From Aquatica leii (taxonomy: Eukaryota > Arthropoda > Insecta > Coleoptera > Lampyridae), in NCBI GenBank assembly GCA_035610365.1, contig CM069432.1, positions 278,975,482 through 279,039,481 of the forward strand: a stretch of DNA of 64,000 nt, read 5' to 3'. The position numbers and the translations under genes were made by a program. The notes under the pieces were generated by a model. It saw nothing but the letters and a program-made list of their open reading frames with translations, ran no database searches and was not told where the DNA came from. This document shows, piece after piece, positions 1-11,975 of this stretch. Numbering within the stretch: position 1 is the stretch's first letter; every line of letters begins with the position of its first letter.

Positions 1-707
1 GACATTTCGGCAGTTGCACATTTTTGATAAGCAAGACCAAGTAATTGGGCTACTTGATAGGATGTAACAGTTTTGCCTAGATGATTTTTGAGCCACTTTT
101 TAATTTTTTGATTATTGTAGGTCGTAAGCATCCCCATTAAAGCCAAACCAAGCGGTTGTATTTTGTGTGAGACAAATGATTGAAGTATTCGATTGACGCC
201 CCATATCAATCACATCTATATTTCTAAAATGTGAGTAATGACTCTAATATTAACACCACTGGATTATTTTCAGAAAGCTTAACAAAATTTATGAAATGTT
301 TTAACCAACGAGTAAAAAAGTGTTGTTGAATCCAGTCAGATGGATGACAATCTCCAATCACACCTGGTGGAGTGGTTCATATTCTTTCGGGGGAAAACTA
401 TACGTAATGGAAAAATCGTCCTGCTGCATTCATGCAGGTAACAACTGTAGTAACACCACCTCTCTCACTAGATGTCAAAGCTTTAACTTGCTTCTTTTCT
501 CTCGGTGTAATTACACGAGATACTTTTGATTAAACAATGGTTATGCCTGTTTTTTTATTAGTTATCACATAATCTTCCAATGTTGGCCGTGGAACTCCAA
601 ATGATTTAGATGCTTTTAGATATCCATTTTTTTGTTCTCACTACTTCAATAGCACGTTTCATGCTTAATGGATCCCACTGCTTGCTTTTGCCTCGTATTT
701 TTGACAT
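1..707 (-). pseudogene. Pogo/Tigger-like DDE transposase relic, runs off left edge
   Basis: A cut-and-paste transposase of the pogo/Tigger branch of Tc1/mariner; such proteins bind their element's ends through an N-terminal helix-turn-helix and cut with a DDE domain. The minus frame opens at 707 with MSKIRGKSKQWDPLSMKRAI, the psq-type HTH start. A one-base shift near 620 moves to the frame reading GYLKASKSFGVPRPTLEDY. Further left come CMNAAGRF, then GVIGDCHPSGWIQ-like pieces in shifted frames, and at 1-175 an open stretch containing HKIQPLGLALMGMLTTYNNQ and KKWLKNHLGKTVTSYQVAQL, which matches the end of the DDE_1 domain. Several frameshifts and a missing central part make it non-functional. 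The C terminus lies outside the window. Family assignment is confident; the exact subfamily is not. Confidence 0.85.
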
Positions 708-1317
708 CTTTCCTTTATAATATTGTTGAAAATAAAAAATGTACGGGTATAAAAAATATTTTAGTTTACATCAAAAAACTAACTTTGACTCGCACTCGTC
801 ACAAGATATTTTACTAAACAGGCGATTGGCGACATCTACCGAAGATGAACCACAATATAATTTTTAATATAAGTTCTATACTTTCTAATATGTCTCATGT
901 TCCGCTTACGTGCAGTCTTGGAAAAATGCAGGTATCCGAAATTCGGAACCTATCCGAAATTCGGATACTTTACTTTACTCTAAAGTTTTACCTAGCATAT
1001 TATATATGTATATTAACGGCAATAAAAAAAATTATATAAAAACTTGACTGTTACCTGTAATTTCGTGACTGCAACACAACATCTTAATACACCGTCGAGT
1101 CTTAACACTTTGAGTATTCGTTTATTGCACCCACATCTCGGCAATCCTGACTCATGCTACATACAAAAGATATTTAATTTAAAAAAAAATTTAGATGTTT
1201 TTGATTAGTACTCGCCCCTTGGTGGGTTAAATTAAAAATTGAAAATTCATGACTAAATGTTAAAATTGGGCAATGAACGTCAGACAAAGTCAAAACAGGT
1301 TTTACGTTACTGGGCGG

Positions 1318-1355
1318 AATTTGTTATGTTAAAAATATTTTGGTGTGTATGAATT
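1318..1355 (+). repeat. Dispersed repeat, copy 1 (also at 25507)
   Basis: The sequence TTGTTATGTTAAAAATATTT, then T/C, then GGTGTG, then TATGAATT is shared with 25507-25555. The second copy has 12 extra bases before TATGAATT. Family unknown; probably a fragment of a short non-coding transposon. Confidence 0.5.
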
Positions 1356-1467
1356 CTCTCTTTCTTTGATAAAATAAATAAATTCTTTGGGATAACCTGT
1401 GTTTTGTCATTTTTTCTCTTTCAGTATTGAATATATTAAAATGGTATCTTCCATTACTAGCTACCAA

Positions 1468-1590
1468 CCGTTTTGGCGTTTTTTAAATTACCATATGATC
1501 AGCACACCGAGACCTGCAATTCACTCGCCGAATTATACTGAGCTAGTCGCTTGCTTTTATGTTACGGTTAAATTTTTGTAACAAAATTTG
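1468..1590. repeat. Dispersed repeat, copy 1 (also at 28528)
   Basis: CCGTTTTGGCGTTTTTTAAA, then a block containing AGCACACC and AGA, and finally GGTTAAATTT followed by GTAACAAAAT, recur in the same order and orientation at 28528-28650, with a diverged middle. This is a short interspersed element of unknown class. Confidence 0.6.
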
Positions 1591-1914
1591 ACACAAAACT
1601 GTCAGAGCTCGATTTCTTTTGTGCGGTTATAATTTCGTTTATTTTTATTGATTTTTTCTACTTCTTCATTGTTTTTAGTGTGTTTGATATGCTCGAAGTT
1701 TTACTTCGCTTCTTTTGTGTTGTTGCAGGACCTAGCTTCGTAATTGGATTACTTATCTTTTTCTACCTTTTTTTTAAACGTTGGCTTGATTTTGCTTTAG
1801 TCGTCGACTTACTTTTATTTTGATGAGTTTCTAGGCAGACACGTGTTAACGGATGTCTGCTTTTATTTGTTATCTCGACTAGTTTCTTATTTTAGGTTTT
1901 AACGTGTTTTTAGT

Positions 1915-2930
1915 GTGTTAGATATGTATTCTTCAGACGAAGAACCACCACTTCTTACTTCTTCGGATTCTGATTCAGAAACAAACTTAGGAGATTGTAA
2001 TGTTATTTTCTCAGGTGAAGATCTTTCTCTACTGATGGAGTTTTTTAGTAGTAGGATTGACGAATTGTCTTTGTCTCGTAGAGTTCCACCGCAGCAACTT
2101 TTTATTTCACCTTCGGAAGTGTTATCGGGTAAAGCTCTTATTGTTTTTGGAACCAGACGACGTATTTTACGTTTTGGGAGGATGCTACTACAGTATTAAA
2201 ATCAGAATGTTTGCCATTAGATTGCGACGATTGTTTAAAAAAGACAATTTGTAAACGTACAATGGGACCGACTTATTGAACTGTACCTTGCTGCTATGCC
2301 ACAACTTTTAATGCAATTGTTAGAACCGGCTTCGGAACAAGCACAGCTTAAAATCATTTGTAGTAATTTGGCTCCGTTTTACAATCTCAATTTGCGCTGA
2401 TGGATATTACATCTTTGTCAGTTGGTATCTTTCGGCAAACGATTGAAGTCAAACATCAACGCTTGTAATTCTTTTCACGGTTAAATAACAAAGATCAGTG
2501 ACCCAGTTCCAGAACCATTTGTAGACTGTGTTCTCAAAACTGCTACTTCAGTCATTTTTGCTAATTCTGTTACTTGCTCTCGTAATGCTTTTCACCTTCT
2601 TCTTCTTTTGTATCTACCCTTAATTTGAATACTTGAGTTCGTTGTTGTTCTCAAGGTGATAAGCCTAAACGTTCTGTCCTTTCTCCTCCCCTATTTTTCT
2701 TCAGTTTCTAGGATTATTAGGCTTATTAGAGATCCGTGGTACTTAGGTCTAGTATCTACAATTACTGCTTCACCTCGTCGTTTCTCTCGTTGGTGTGCCG
2801 TGAAGGCTCTTTTATGTAAACGTGTACGTGTTTCGTCTTCTGAGCCTTGCGTTTGGAAATTAGTTGTGCCATCGGCCAGCGCAAGAAACAAGTACCTTTG
2901 CTGTCATTCATCTACTAGCCTCATATGAGA
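1915..2930 (+). pseudogene. Gypsy gag relic
   Basis: Gag packages the element's RNA into particles. The first frame (from ATG at 1924, or TTG at 1915) gives an acidic start, MYSSDEEPPLLTSSDSDSE, and continues to 2199. In another frame, 2341-2397 reads AQLKIICSNLAPFYNLNLR. This corresponds to the LRNLxPFYxxxL segment common in insect Ty3/gypsy gag proteins and is followed by a SLSQLVSF-like piece. A Cys-rich stretch near 2795-2920 (WCAVKALLCKRV, YLCCH) sits where the zinc knuckles would be, but no intact CCHC motif is left. The assignment rests on the middle motif and on the pol domains downstream. Confidence 0.6.
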
Positions 2931-2989
2931 CCTATACGCAACTGTTCTTCGTGTTTGAACTTACAACGAAACTATCCTATTAGGTCACG

Positions 2990-4331
2990 TTGTCATGCAT
3001 TGCCAGGTACGATGACACTTGTGTCGCTACAAGATCGTCTACACGTCTACATAACGATCGTACTGTTTCTCCGGCTGTAAAAACCGCTACTCTTGCTTGT
3101 ATATTGCAGAAAAGTGGAACACACTACAGATATACATTAAGCAAAAAAGTCTGCACCAACAGAGTTGTCTACTGTTACTGCATACACCTATTATGTGTTA
3201 TTGATGTGGAAAACCGGGTTTTGTACGATCAGAACGCCTTGCTGACTTTTGTGTGTTGGATGCCGTACCAAAATACCATGTCACATTGCAATGGCATCCT
3301 ATCATGGAAATTATAATTTAAGGATTTTGAAGGACCGATATACTGGCCACAGCTGCTAGACAAAGTGCTGCGGAAAGTAAACTTCATAAACTTTTGCTCG
3401 ACAGGGGACAGTTTATAAGACAACAACTGACTGTCCGTTTAGCTGATGGTTGCTGTTGATCTCAACAATTATTAATGACGCAAGCAGATCTATACTTAAC
3501 AGGTAGTGTATACCAACCGCTTTTATCGTGTTTCCGGATACGTACCATACCACCAACTTATTAGGAATAGTTTTGATAGTGGACGATAAGGTCGCTATTA
3601 ACATAGTAGACAATCGGTGATGTTTCACCGATGATCTTTGTCATCAATATAAACTTTAATTCAAGCCACCGAGTTTTGAGACTCGAGTTTCTAACTTTTC
3701 CTTCAGTACACTACGGTCGGATGTAGGAGTTGACCGTAGTACAGAAAAAAGTGGCCTAAACACATTGTTGACAAAGAATCAGCAAATCTTTGCTTCTTGC
3801 GAGGAACCAACACCATAAGTAGAACGTATCATAAACACTGGAGATCATTCGCTCATTGTTGTATTTCATTATCGTATGAACCCTGCGACGGCTGAGATTT
3901 AGACCATTCATTAGACAAGGAATTATAGAAGAATGCGAGTCACCATGAGCCGCATCAGTTGTGTTGGTACTAACAAAGTCTGAAACAATGCGGTTATGTA
4001 GTGATCATCGTAAACGAAACGCGATTACTATTTGTGACTCATGCCCTTTCCCAAAAATGAATAATTTGTTGCATTCGGCCGAAAGAACGAGATACATGAC
4101 CATAATTGATTTACGGTCTGGGTACCACCAAGTTCAACTAAGAGATATAGATAAAACTGTTTTCATCACTCCGTTTTGGACTTTTATGTATTTGCGTATG
4201 CTATTCGAGTTGCGGAACGCGTTCACCACGTTTAAACGTTTGACGGACAATTTTAGTCGCGCTTTGGGGAGAGTTATAGTGTTGGCATACCTTGATGACT
4301 TAATTTTGCTTTTAGAAAATTTTAACAATAC
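2990..4331 (+). pseudogene. Gypsy pol relic, protease and reverse transcriptase
   Basis: The protease part is recognisable around 3400-3620 by VRLADG and, later, LLGIVLIV, where an Asp is usual after LLGI. A linker leads to the RT. The RT open frame at 3961-4335 is 124 codons. It shows RLCSDHRKRNAIT (RT block 1), DLRSGYHQVQ (block with the first catalytic Asp) and AYLDDLI (the YxDD active site), so the catalytic Asp residues are still present. Several aromatic and charged substitutions and frameshifts before 3961 rule out activity. The frame is cut at the TTAA at 4332 by piggyBac-1. Confidence 0.85.
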
Positions 4332-6463
4332 TTAACTCTAGAACCACACGGTCAAAGTTGAGACATATCTAGTACGGTGACGTCGCATCCGACATCATGT
4401 TGGTTTTACCACTATTTTGTATCAAAAAATTACTTAACTGTACAAAATATACAATTACTTGCAAAGGAAAATATATTTTACACCTTGGTAAAATATGGCG
4501 ATATACAGAGTTATTGAAGAAACCTGAAACGTTGAGGTAATGTAAACAAATTCATAGTATTGGTAAAAAACAAGTTTAATTTTATAAAATAACTTCATAA
4601 AATAGATAATAAAAAAAATAAACAAATGGCAATATAAATCTTTATATATTCAACTTGTATCTTAATAAATAATGCTGGGGGCAAACAATTCGCTTGTGCT
4701 CTCCACACACACTTTGATTACAGTGTCCACAACTGTAGTTTCCTCTCCTTCGCTTACTCCGATCACAGAAAGCGCATAATCCCGGTCTCTTTGAGCTTTC
4801 TTCTTGACTGACCCCAGATATATTTGAATCAGAAGGCACATCTTTGTTTAATAACACACCTATTTGTGTCCTAAGGGTAACAGGAATTTTCGAATTTCTC
4901 ATTCTTTGCTCCATGAGGGTAGATGACAAAACAAGCGATAAGTTTTTCAAAAATTGAGATATTGTTTTTTTCTTGTAAATTACAAAAGCATTCAAAGCAG
5001 CAGCGTCAAGAACTCAAAAAAAATTCTTCATGGGCCATCAGTTGGATTTTCTTTTAGTGGTTTTAGAATGACAGAGCTGGTACATAGCATACCAACATTT
5101 TCTCTGGATCATATAAAAATTTTTATGACTCAGGAGTCAATAAATGATTTCGGAATTTCCTTCTTATTTTTCCGAAGCGTGCCTACTAAAGTAAGCTTAT
5201 TTTTATCGAGTTCCTAAGCCAATTGACAAGATGAGAACCAGTTGTCAGTGGTTACGTATCGGTTTGATTTCTTGAGCGGTTCTATCAGCTTTAGAACATA
5301 TGGAGTTGGTAACAGCAGGTCACTGTGTGGTTTTTTCTTTTTGCCAATATATGGAATTCCTCCACAGAAATAAAACGTCCTTGCATCACAAAGTGAAATA
5401 ATTTTGCGACCATATTTATTCGGTTTATTGGCAATAAACATTTTAAACGGGCATCTTCCCCGAAAACTCAGCAAAGTCTCATCCACGGTAACGTACTCCG
5501 ATGGAGTGTAGTGTTCTCTGCAATTATACTCGAATAAAGTCCACAATTCCCTAAATGCAGCAAATTTGTCGGTTTTCTTCGTTTTTCCCTGGTAAGTTTA
5601 GAATCGAAGCGAAGTACTCTCAACAAAAACTCAAAGCGATTTTTTCTCATGACGCACCGAAACAAACTAGGCCCAAAAACTGGAGAAAATTCATCTAGTA
5701 ATGTCAAACCTGAATTCTTTAGTGCACCAAGCATATATAGCAGGACAATAAAGAGTGATCTGAATTATATGATTTGGTTCGTTTTTTATTTCTTCATTAG
5801 TATGTTGAACAATAAGTTCAATCATCTCATCCGTTACAAAAAGTTTAAAAGGTCTGTTTCTTTAGTAACACCTCTGGCATTACCCCTTGGTCCTGGCAGA
5901 TGGGTAATAATATTTCTCGAAGGAGTTCGAGAGTACACAGAACTCAATGGGGTGTCAGTTCAAATTGTTTCATTATCTTTACTAATAAGAAAGTTTCTCT
6001 CACCTAGTGATTCGTCTTCTTAAGACACCTCCATATCATCGACGCTTTCGTAAGAATCAGAAGGCTTATCCACGATACCCTCATAATCATGACCAGATAA
6101 AATAGCGTCCTCTGTTTCACTATCACTACCGTTTATCGATTTACATCACTTTCTCCCGCTTTTATTTTAGAAATTTCTGCCAAAATCTCTTTTTCAGATA
6201 AATATCTTCGATTCGATGCCATTTTCTGAAAGAAAAATAATCGAAAAAAAATTATTACGTTATTATTATTATTATCCGACATCAACGTGTAATAAATTCT
6301 GAAAGAAAAAACTGAGACTCACCTTACTTGATACACATCAAGAGAACGACTACCTAGGAGGGTACTAAACGACAGGAAACGCTGACCCCACCACACTACC
6401 TTGTAGGCACAATATAGAAACCGCGATGTCGGATCCGACGTCACGGTGTGGTTCTAGGGTTAA
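4332..6463. mobile_element. piggyBac-1, complete non-autonomous copy with TTAA duplication
   Basis: The element spans 4336-6459 (2,124 bp) between TTAA at 4332-4335 and TTAA at 6460-6463, the target duplication characteristic of piggyBac. Left end: CTCTAGAACCACACGGTC. Right end, read inward: CCCTAGAACCACACCGTGAC. The terminal inverted repeats are thus about 14-18 bp with one or two differences. Subterminally GTGACGTCGCATCCGACATC (left) is mirrored by GTGACGTCGGATCCGACATC (right). The transposase is on the minus strand. The insertion lies between the RT fingers/palm and the connection of the gypsy relic. Confidence 0.93.
4642..6222 (-). pseudogene. piggyBac-like transposase (piggyBac-1), broken
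   Basis: It starts at 6222 with MASNRRYLSEKEILAEISKI, followed by an acidic leader with several frame changes. At 5734-5214 the DDE core is readable. VTVDETLLSFRGRCPF carries the first catalytic Asp and YVTTDNWFSSCQLA carries the second. The segment expected to hold the third catalytic Asp (the KGGVDxxDQ region) is missing: the text runs from the SSVILKP part straight to the helix before NAFVIYKKK, so an internal deletion is inferred near 5020-5060. The C terminus (4642-4750) is the usual Cys-rich finger, C-x2-C, CGHCNQSVCGEH and CPQHY. With a catalytic residue gone and frameshifts throughout, it cannot be active. Confidence 0.9.
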
Positions 6464-7040
6464 AAGACTTACTATTAGTGTTTTTTTCAACTGTTGCAAT
6501 TTAAGCTAAGAGAAAATCGCAAAAAATGCTTGTTTGCGTCCGCTTTTGTTTAATATTTTGAAAACTTACTCACAACTCAGGGTATTCAAGTTAATCCTGA
6601 AAAAAATTAGCAATAGCAAATCGTAATAAGCCGCACAATGTTAAGGACATTAAATCGTCTTTATAAGTTGGTTCTTGGTATCGTAGTTTTATTCGTGGTT
6701 TTGCCAAAGTAGCGGGTCCTTTGTCAGAACTTACGAAGAAAAACGTAAATTTAATCTTGCCAGCAAGAAGTCTGTGTTCGCGTCAAGAATCTGTTACTAA
6801 CAGCACCTGTTCTGCAGCATAGCGCTGTTTTGCTCCAGGATGACAATTCTGAAGAACACCCTATTGAGTATACTAATCGTCTTCTTACGATTCAACGATA
6901 GCCATTGGCTGGGATTTAGAAAAGTTTAGGGTATATGTAGAGACTGTACCAGACCCATTTCAAAAACGTAACGTTACCAAGTATTATCAATCTGTTGCAA
7001 TCCTTAGGTATGCTAAATTTTATTTTGCAAATGCAGTGTA
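6464..7040 (+). pseudogene. Gypsy pol relic, RT connection and RNase H start
   Basis: Immediately after the TTAA the plus strand reads LKDLLLVF, the RT continuation expected after the YLDD block, one frame off. Around 6655-6735 it reads SWYRSFIRGFAKVAGPL, the conserved WYRxFI..FA...PL motif of the gypsy connection domain. EEHPIEYTNRLLTIQR near 6860 matches the RNase H region. Similarity fades by about 7040, with no integrase. This continuation is the main proof that piggyBac-1 interrupted a once continuous pol gene. Confidence 0.8.
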
Positions 7041-9900
7041 CGTCGCTTAATAGAATCACAATGGTATTTGGAATTTTTGATAACAATACCAAATGATGAC
7101 AAATATGATATTTAAAAAAAACAAATAATTTCGTGAAATTATAGCATCAATACAAACTAAAAATAACAAAATAAAAATGTTAATAAAACATTTAAAAAAA
7201 AACAAAATTTTGAGCCAAATAAATCAAAATTACGCACCTGTGGCAACAGTTTGTTGATACCGTTAATAAAAAAAATCAAAAACTTTGTTATTTAATTCAC
7301 TGTTCTGAGAACGACAGTAATTTTTTGACACTACCTACAAAATAATCGTATAAGACGTAGTTAAATTAAGTTGTTACTATAAGAACTGCACATTCTTTTC
7401 AAGTACATTAAAAAGGTAACTCAAAGATAACGTATTTACAAGGTCAGTCAGAATACTGCAATAAATGAATAATTGCAAAAATTAAGCTAAGTATGCAAAA
7501 CAAGTATTTGTTATTATAATGATCAATTTTTTTACTGTAAACATGCGTATTGTAAAAATTCGTGCAAAATAAACATGAGAAGAAAATAGGTAACATAAAT
7601 CGAAATTTTGATTACTATAGACGAGGTTTTTTCTATGTGTTATCATACGTCTGGCCCGTTCTTCAATAAAGTGATAACATGACATCATCATCCGTGATTC
7701 CAATAAGCGGCGTACGCTGTAGTACATGAACCAGGCAGCTAACAAAATATATAACGATTAATATTTTGTACTTTCAAATAAAAACACATTTATAATACTT
7801 GCTATTTATTTACTTTTTTGTCCATAATCTATTTTGTACATTACAGTTTTAAATTTAAGTTGGTTGTTATTTATTTATTGCCCTGTATAAACGTAAATTC
7901 ACGGTTTTCATTATCACATATTTTAATTCGTTTGTTATAATTTCTAGAGCATGTTAAAATTTGTATGTCCGTTTTATTCGTGCACATTAAAATTTACGGG
8001 TAATTTGTTATAAAGCAGCTATACGTAATTTTACATTTGACGGCCTGTTAACATTAAGTGGCGGATCCTTTACAACTAAAGTTATAAGCTCATTAACCTC
8101 AAACGCTTAATACTTGCTTTTAAGCACCCATGTCTGCTTATTATAATTTTATATACTCAAATCGTTTGAGTTACATTAACTCCTTTCTTCAATCTAACAT
8201 CAAGCATCTTGCGCATAAGAGAAACGAGAAGTTAAGATTATAAACAACAATAACTTTAAAAACTTAAGTACTCGTTTTACTAAAACGCATAGAAAGTACC
8301 AGTTTAAAGAATATATTATTTATACAACGCAATTATATAAGAGGTTTTTCGTAAAAACTGTAAAATACAAAATCTAACGGAAAAATACGTTTTAAAGAAT
8401 CTTGAAATTTTAATCCTCATGCATTAATCAAGAACCTTTAACTTTTTAGAAAATTAGTTTTCGAAAAAGAAAATTTGTCGTAAATAAAAAATGCTACAAA
8501 AACTGTTAGAGAAAAATTGAACTTACTGACTCGTCAACTAATTTAGAAATATAATTTTTGGAGAAAAGAAAAGAGAGTGAACTTTGAATGTATCAAGGGA
8601 AATTGTTATGGTCGTTTACGCATGAAATGAAATGCAGAGAGATAATAGGTTGCCAGAAGTCTCCCGTCATGGATGAAGTTATTCGGGTAAATAATGTTTT
8701 GTATACATTAACATGCACAAATAAAGCACAAATAATTGATTTTTTAAATATGGTATATATTATGTTAACCTAAATATTTCTTACATTTGATTTGCTTGAC
8801 TAATGGAGTTTACAGCAATTCTTTTCATAATATTTTCTTGTATTTATATCAGTTACGATATTTAATTTAAGTAATTGTTTTTTTCTTGTTAAAATATCTC
8901 AGTATTTGAAACAAAGAAATTATTTAAATTTGGTGAATCGGTTATAATCATTTTCGTTTTTTACCGACGTCAACATTGAAACATAATAACACTAAAATAG
9001 CAAACACAAAATTTTTAATACATTATTTTATATTTTTTTCTCAAAATTGTAATAAACAACACATTCTATTATTATTCTACTCTATTAGGTCGGTGTAATC
9101 ATGCGGTTGAAGTAAAATTGACTAATCATATAAGACTTGTAACCGGACTAGTTGGGGTCTTACAGGGATAGATGGCGAGGGGCCAACACAAGTCGCAACG
9201 GTACTTACAGTGGCGCACAATATACTATGCTAATAGCAGCGCATAATTTAAAAATGAATGACATTCGACTTAATATTACGCTCAAGGTCGTCTAGTATTT
9301 ACGCGTATGTTTATATAGGTCAGCGCTTATCACTACCTTTCTCCGTATGATGACAATTAATACGTGCACAATCATGGCGTTTACATATAAAAATAATTTA
9401 AGATTGAAAATGCACGTAATTGTTTTTTAAATTAAAGCAATACAATTCCCAACATAGTTTTGCACAATGCAAAACTTCTAATTTATTTTTTGAGAGTATT
9501 TCTTAACCGATTGAGTTCGGGTTTTGTGTAATAAATTTCTTATTTAAATAATATTTATAATTATAAATTTAAATAAATCTGGTTGAAAAAAAAAAACAAA
9601 GCAAAAAAATGGTTTCAAAGTTTTACGAGTATAACTAAATGACGTTAAATCACTGTCGTTTTTTTACAATATCTGAAAAAGTTTGGACGGTAGTAAGCAA
9701 GAAGAGAGATCACAGTTTCTGTACTCATATTATTTCTGATTTACACTGCCTGCCTGTTAGTATGTATCATAATAATTTTGCCAACGTACAAAATATAAAA
9801 TTACGAATTTTTTTTTGCAATCCTGTAAAGAAAAAAATATCCTACAACTAGTAAGCTTTTAATGCAATCTAAACATCTGGTTTAATATGTTTATTCTAGC
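7041..9900. other. Unassigned AT-rich sequence
   Basis: About 2.9 kb with no domain I can recognise. The longest open frames are 7482-7745 (-, 87 codons, beginning MLAAWFMYYSVRRLLESR), 8588-8773 (+) and 9639-9851 (+); none shows a family motif. The first could be a transposase scrap, but I cannot support that. A short block at about 9470-9545 resembles 11822-11897. Confidence 0.3.
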
Positions 9901-10019
9901 TAGACTGTATCAAAGAGCCTCAGCTCTCGCGGATGCATTCCTTATATATAATATATAAAAAAAAAACTTTTTCAGGGAGACTTGATACATGTATGAAGTC
10001 TCCCCGACTAGAGCAAAAT

Positions 10020-11692
10020 ATCTATTAGACGCGCAAAAAAGAATTATGGTCTAACGACAACAGACACACGCCAATTTGTATATATGTATGCAGTCGTAAA
10101 TGGGAAAAAAATCATGAGAATTGGATTACCAATAAGGCAGCCTCACGAGAAGGCTACGTTTTATGTTTCAAAATAAAGACTTATCTCTAAGAACTCCTGA
10201 CCCTACTAGTCTCGCTCATGCGACGGCTTTCAACAAACATACAGTAAGAGAATTTTTTGAGCTACTGAGGGCTGTATTAAATAGGCACGAATTTAGTATT
10301 AAATAGGCACGAATTTAGATACAATTTATAACTACGATAAAACTGGGGTTCAGACAATACATACACCGAGCAAGATATTTTCTCAAAAAGGACAGAAACA
10401 TCAACAGACCGTAACAATGTTCTGTGCAATAAATTCTGCAGGTAATTCAGTTCCTCCAGTTTTCATTTTTCACCGAGTACGAAACCAAGATTACATGACT
10501 AGGGAACCTCCCCCAGAATCTAAAGCTATTACACATGTAAGTGGCTGGATGACGTGAGAAAATTAAAAAAAAATATTTGCTGCATTTTATAACATTTGTT
10601 AAACGCAACAAGGACAATAAAATTCTTTTAATTTTGGACAATCATATCAGCCACATTTCACCAACAGTGAAGGAAAATGGAATCGTAATGATTTCTCCAC
10701 ACCAGCCACCGTTTACAGCCTTCGGACGTCTCAGTATATAGTCCGCTCAAAATTTACTTCAATCAGGCTTGTGACAACTTTATGGTCAACCATCCAGGGC
10801 AGACTATCACATTGCAAAACATAGCTGAACTATTTACCAAAAATCTATTACACCAATCAATATCACCAAAGGTGTTTTAAAGACAGGGATATACTCGTTT
10901 GATGCGCATATATTTACTAATATTAATTTTTCAAGTGCGAGCGTAACAGGCGGACCACTGCCCCAAGAGAGAGAATCGACACTAGAAAAAAACATATTCC
11001 ATTATGCTACAAACAGAATCTGGTGGCAACACCAGCGCCATTAGGTAGCAATATATTTCAAGAACCCTTGCAACGAATACCAGAAGCAAAACATTTACAT
11101 TGAAATACTCCCGAAGACATAAGACCTAAACCTAAAGCCCCACCTTGAAAAAATCACACCCGCGCAAAGCAAGCTATCAAAACAAAAGTGCTCACAGATA
11201 CACCAAACCTGATGGAAATTAAAGAGGACTTAACTAGAACGAAACAAAACGAAACGTAATCATAGAGTTAACTCAGCCAAAAAAATTAATCGACAGCACA
11301 TATGATACATACAAATCATCATCATCTGAGGAACTTACTGACAATGAATATCCGATTAAAAATGAAGAAGAAGAAGAAAAATTCTGCCAGGGTCTCATTA
11401 ATGTGAATGGTTATGCATTGGTTGCGTTTAGCACAAAAAAATTGTCAAACACTACGTAGGACTCCATATAGAGAAAACCGCAGAGAAATGTCAAGTAAAC
11501 TTCATGCGATGTAAAAGGAAAGAGGCAGCATACAATTTCATTTGTCCAGATGTGAGAGATGAATCCTATGTGTCATTGACAGATGTCATAAAACTACCAC
11601 CACCTTGTTTTGTTGGTGGAACTGCAAGAACAGAACCAATATCATCTTTTTCTGTTAAATTTGCCAATTATGAGAATGTAAATGAAGTATAA
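10020..11692 (+). pseudogene. Pogo/Tigger-like transposase relic 2
   Basis: The plus-strand text gives, in order: YGLTTTDTRQFVYMYAVVNG (region after the HTH), DLSLRTPDPTSLAHATAFNK and HTVREFFELLRAVLNRHEF (second HTH/CENPB-type segment), NYDKTGVQTIHTPSKIFS (first catalytic block, normally DETG, here DKTG), FCAINSAGNSVPPVFIFHR, VSGWM, LILDNHISH (second catalytic Asp) and HQPP. After these come NQACDNFMVNHPGQTITLQN and a C-terminal domain at 11504-11692 ending SSFSVKFANYENVNEV. A 22-bp tandem duplication at 10275-10318 and several further shifts break the frame. The N-terminal HTH was not found. Clear family member, dead copy. Confidence 0.85.
10275..10318 (+). repeat. 22-bp tandem duplication inside the transposase
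   Basis: TATTAAATAGGCACGAATTT, then AG, occurs twice back to back (10275-10296 and 10297-10318). The second copy follows LRAVLNRHEF, so it adds a stop and shifts the frame. It looks like a replication-slippage event in a copy already free of selection. Confidence 0.95.
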
Positions 11693-11975
11693 TTTTTATT
11701 ATTTAGTTTTAACTTTTGCAACTTATATTAGGTATATGTAGATACTAATGTATCAACCCTCTCATACTAAAGGAGACATGATACATTTGCAATGTTTTTT
11801 AAACAAGCAAGTGAAAACTTGTTAAATGCAAAACTCTTAAATTTTGTTTTTTTGGGAGCATCGGGAAAAGTATAAGCTTGTTTGTGTATAAAATTTCACA
11901 CCTGTTGGAAGAATACACTAAGTATAAAATACAGTTTAGCGTTACAATGTATCAAACCTCCCTACTCTCCCCTAC

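Larger units (their letters stand above)
708..1914. other. AT-rich stretch without a recognised gene
   Basis: Short open frames here (845-1039 and 1399-1581) have no recognisable domain and look random. Two pieces recur elsewhere in the window: 1318-1355 resembles 25507-25555, and 1468-1590 resembles 28528-28650. The part from about 1600 to 1914 may be the 5' leader of the gypsy relic. It contains a near-identical block of about 22 bases (GTTTTTAGTGTGTTxGATATG) at about 1670 and again at about 1906. Confidence 0.4.
1900..7040 (+). mobile_element. Ty3/gypsy-type LTR retrotransposon relic, split by piggyBac-1
   Basis: Gag, protease, reverse transcriptase and RNase H similarities follow in normal gypsy order on the plus strand. 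They break at 4331 and resume at 6464, on either side of a piggyBac insertion. No integrase and no clear pair of LTRs were found. Sequence after about 7040 no longer resembles pol, so the 3' part is lost. Frames shift repeatedly, indicating an old copy. Confidence 0.85.
9975..11975 (+). mobile_element. Pogo/Tigger-like element relic 2
   Basis: Left side: 9978-10008 holds GGGAGACTTGATACATGTAT and its near-mirror AAGTCTCCCC, a compact hairpin. Right side: GGAGACATGATACATTTG at about 11772 and, further out, ATGTATCAAACCTCCCTACT followed by CTCCCCTAC at about 11946-11975. These look like the GGGGAGAxxTGATACA type of terminal repeat. The transposase relic lies between them. The exact ends and the target duplication could not be fixed. 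Confidence 0.6.

Noticed and set aside
2691-2891. Minus-strand frame with DETRTRLHKR
   Set aside because: Antisense to the gypsy gag relic, with no independent support.
7482-7745. 87-codon minus-strand frame beginning MLAAWFMYYSVRRLLESR
   Set aside because: Slightly transposase-like at the start, but there is no motif to support a family, and its second half is low-complexity AT-rich translation.
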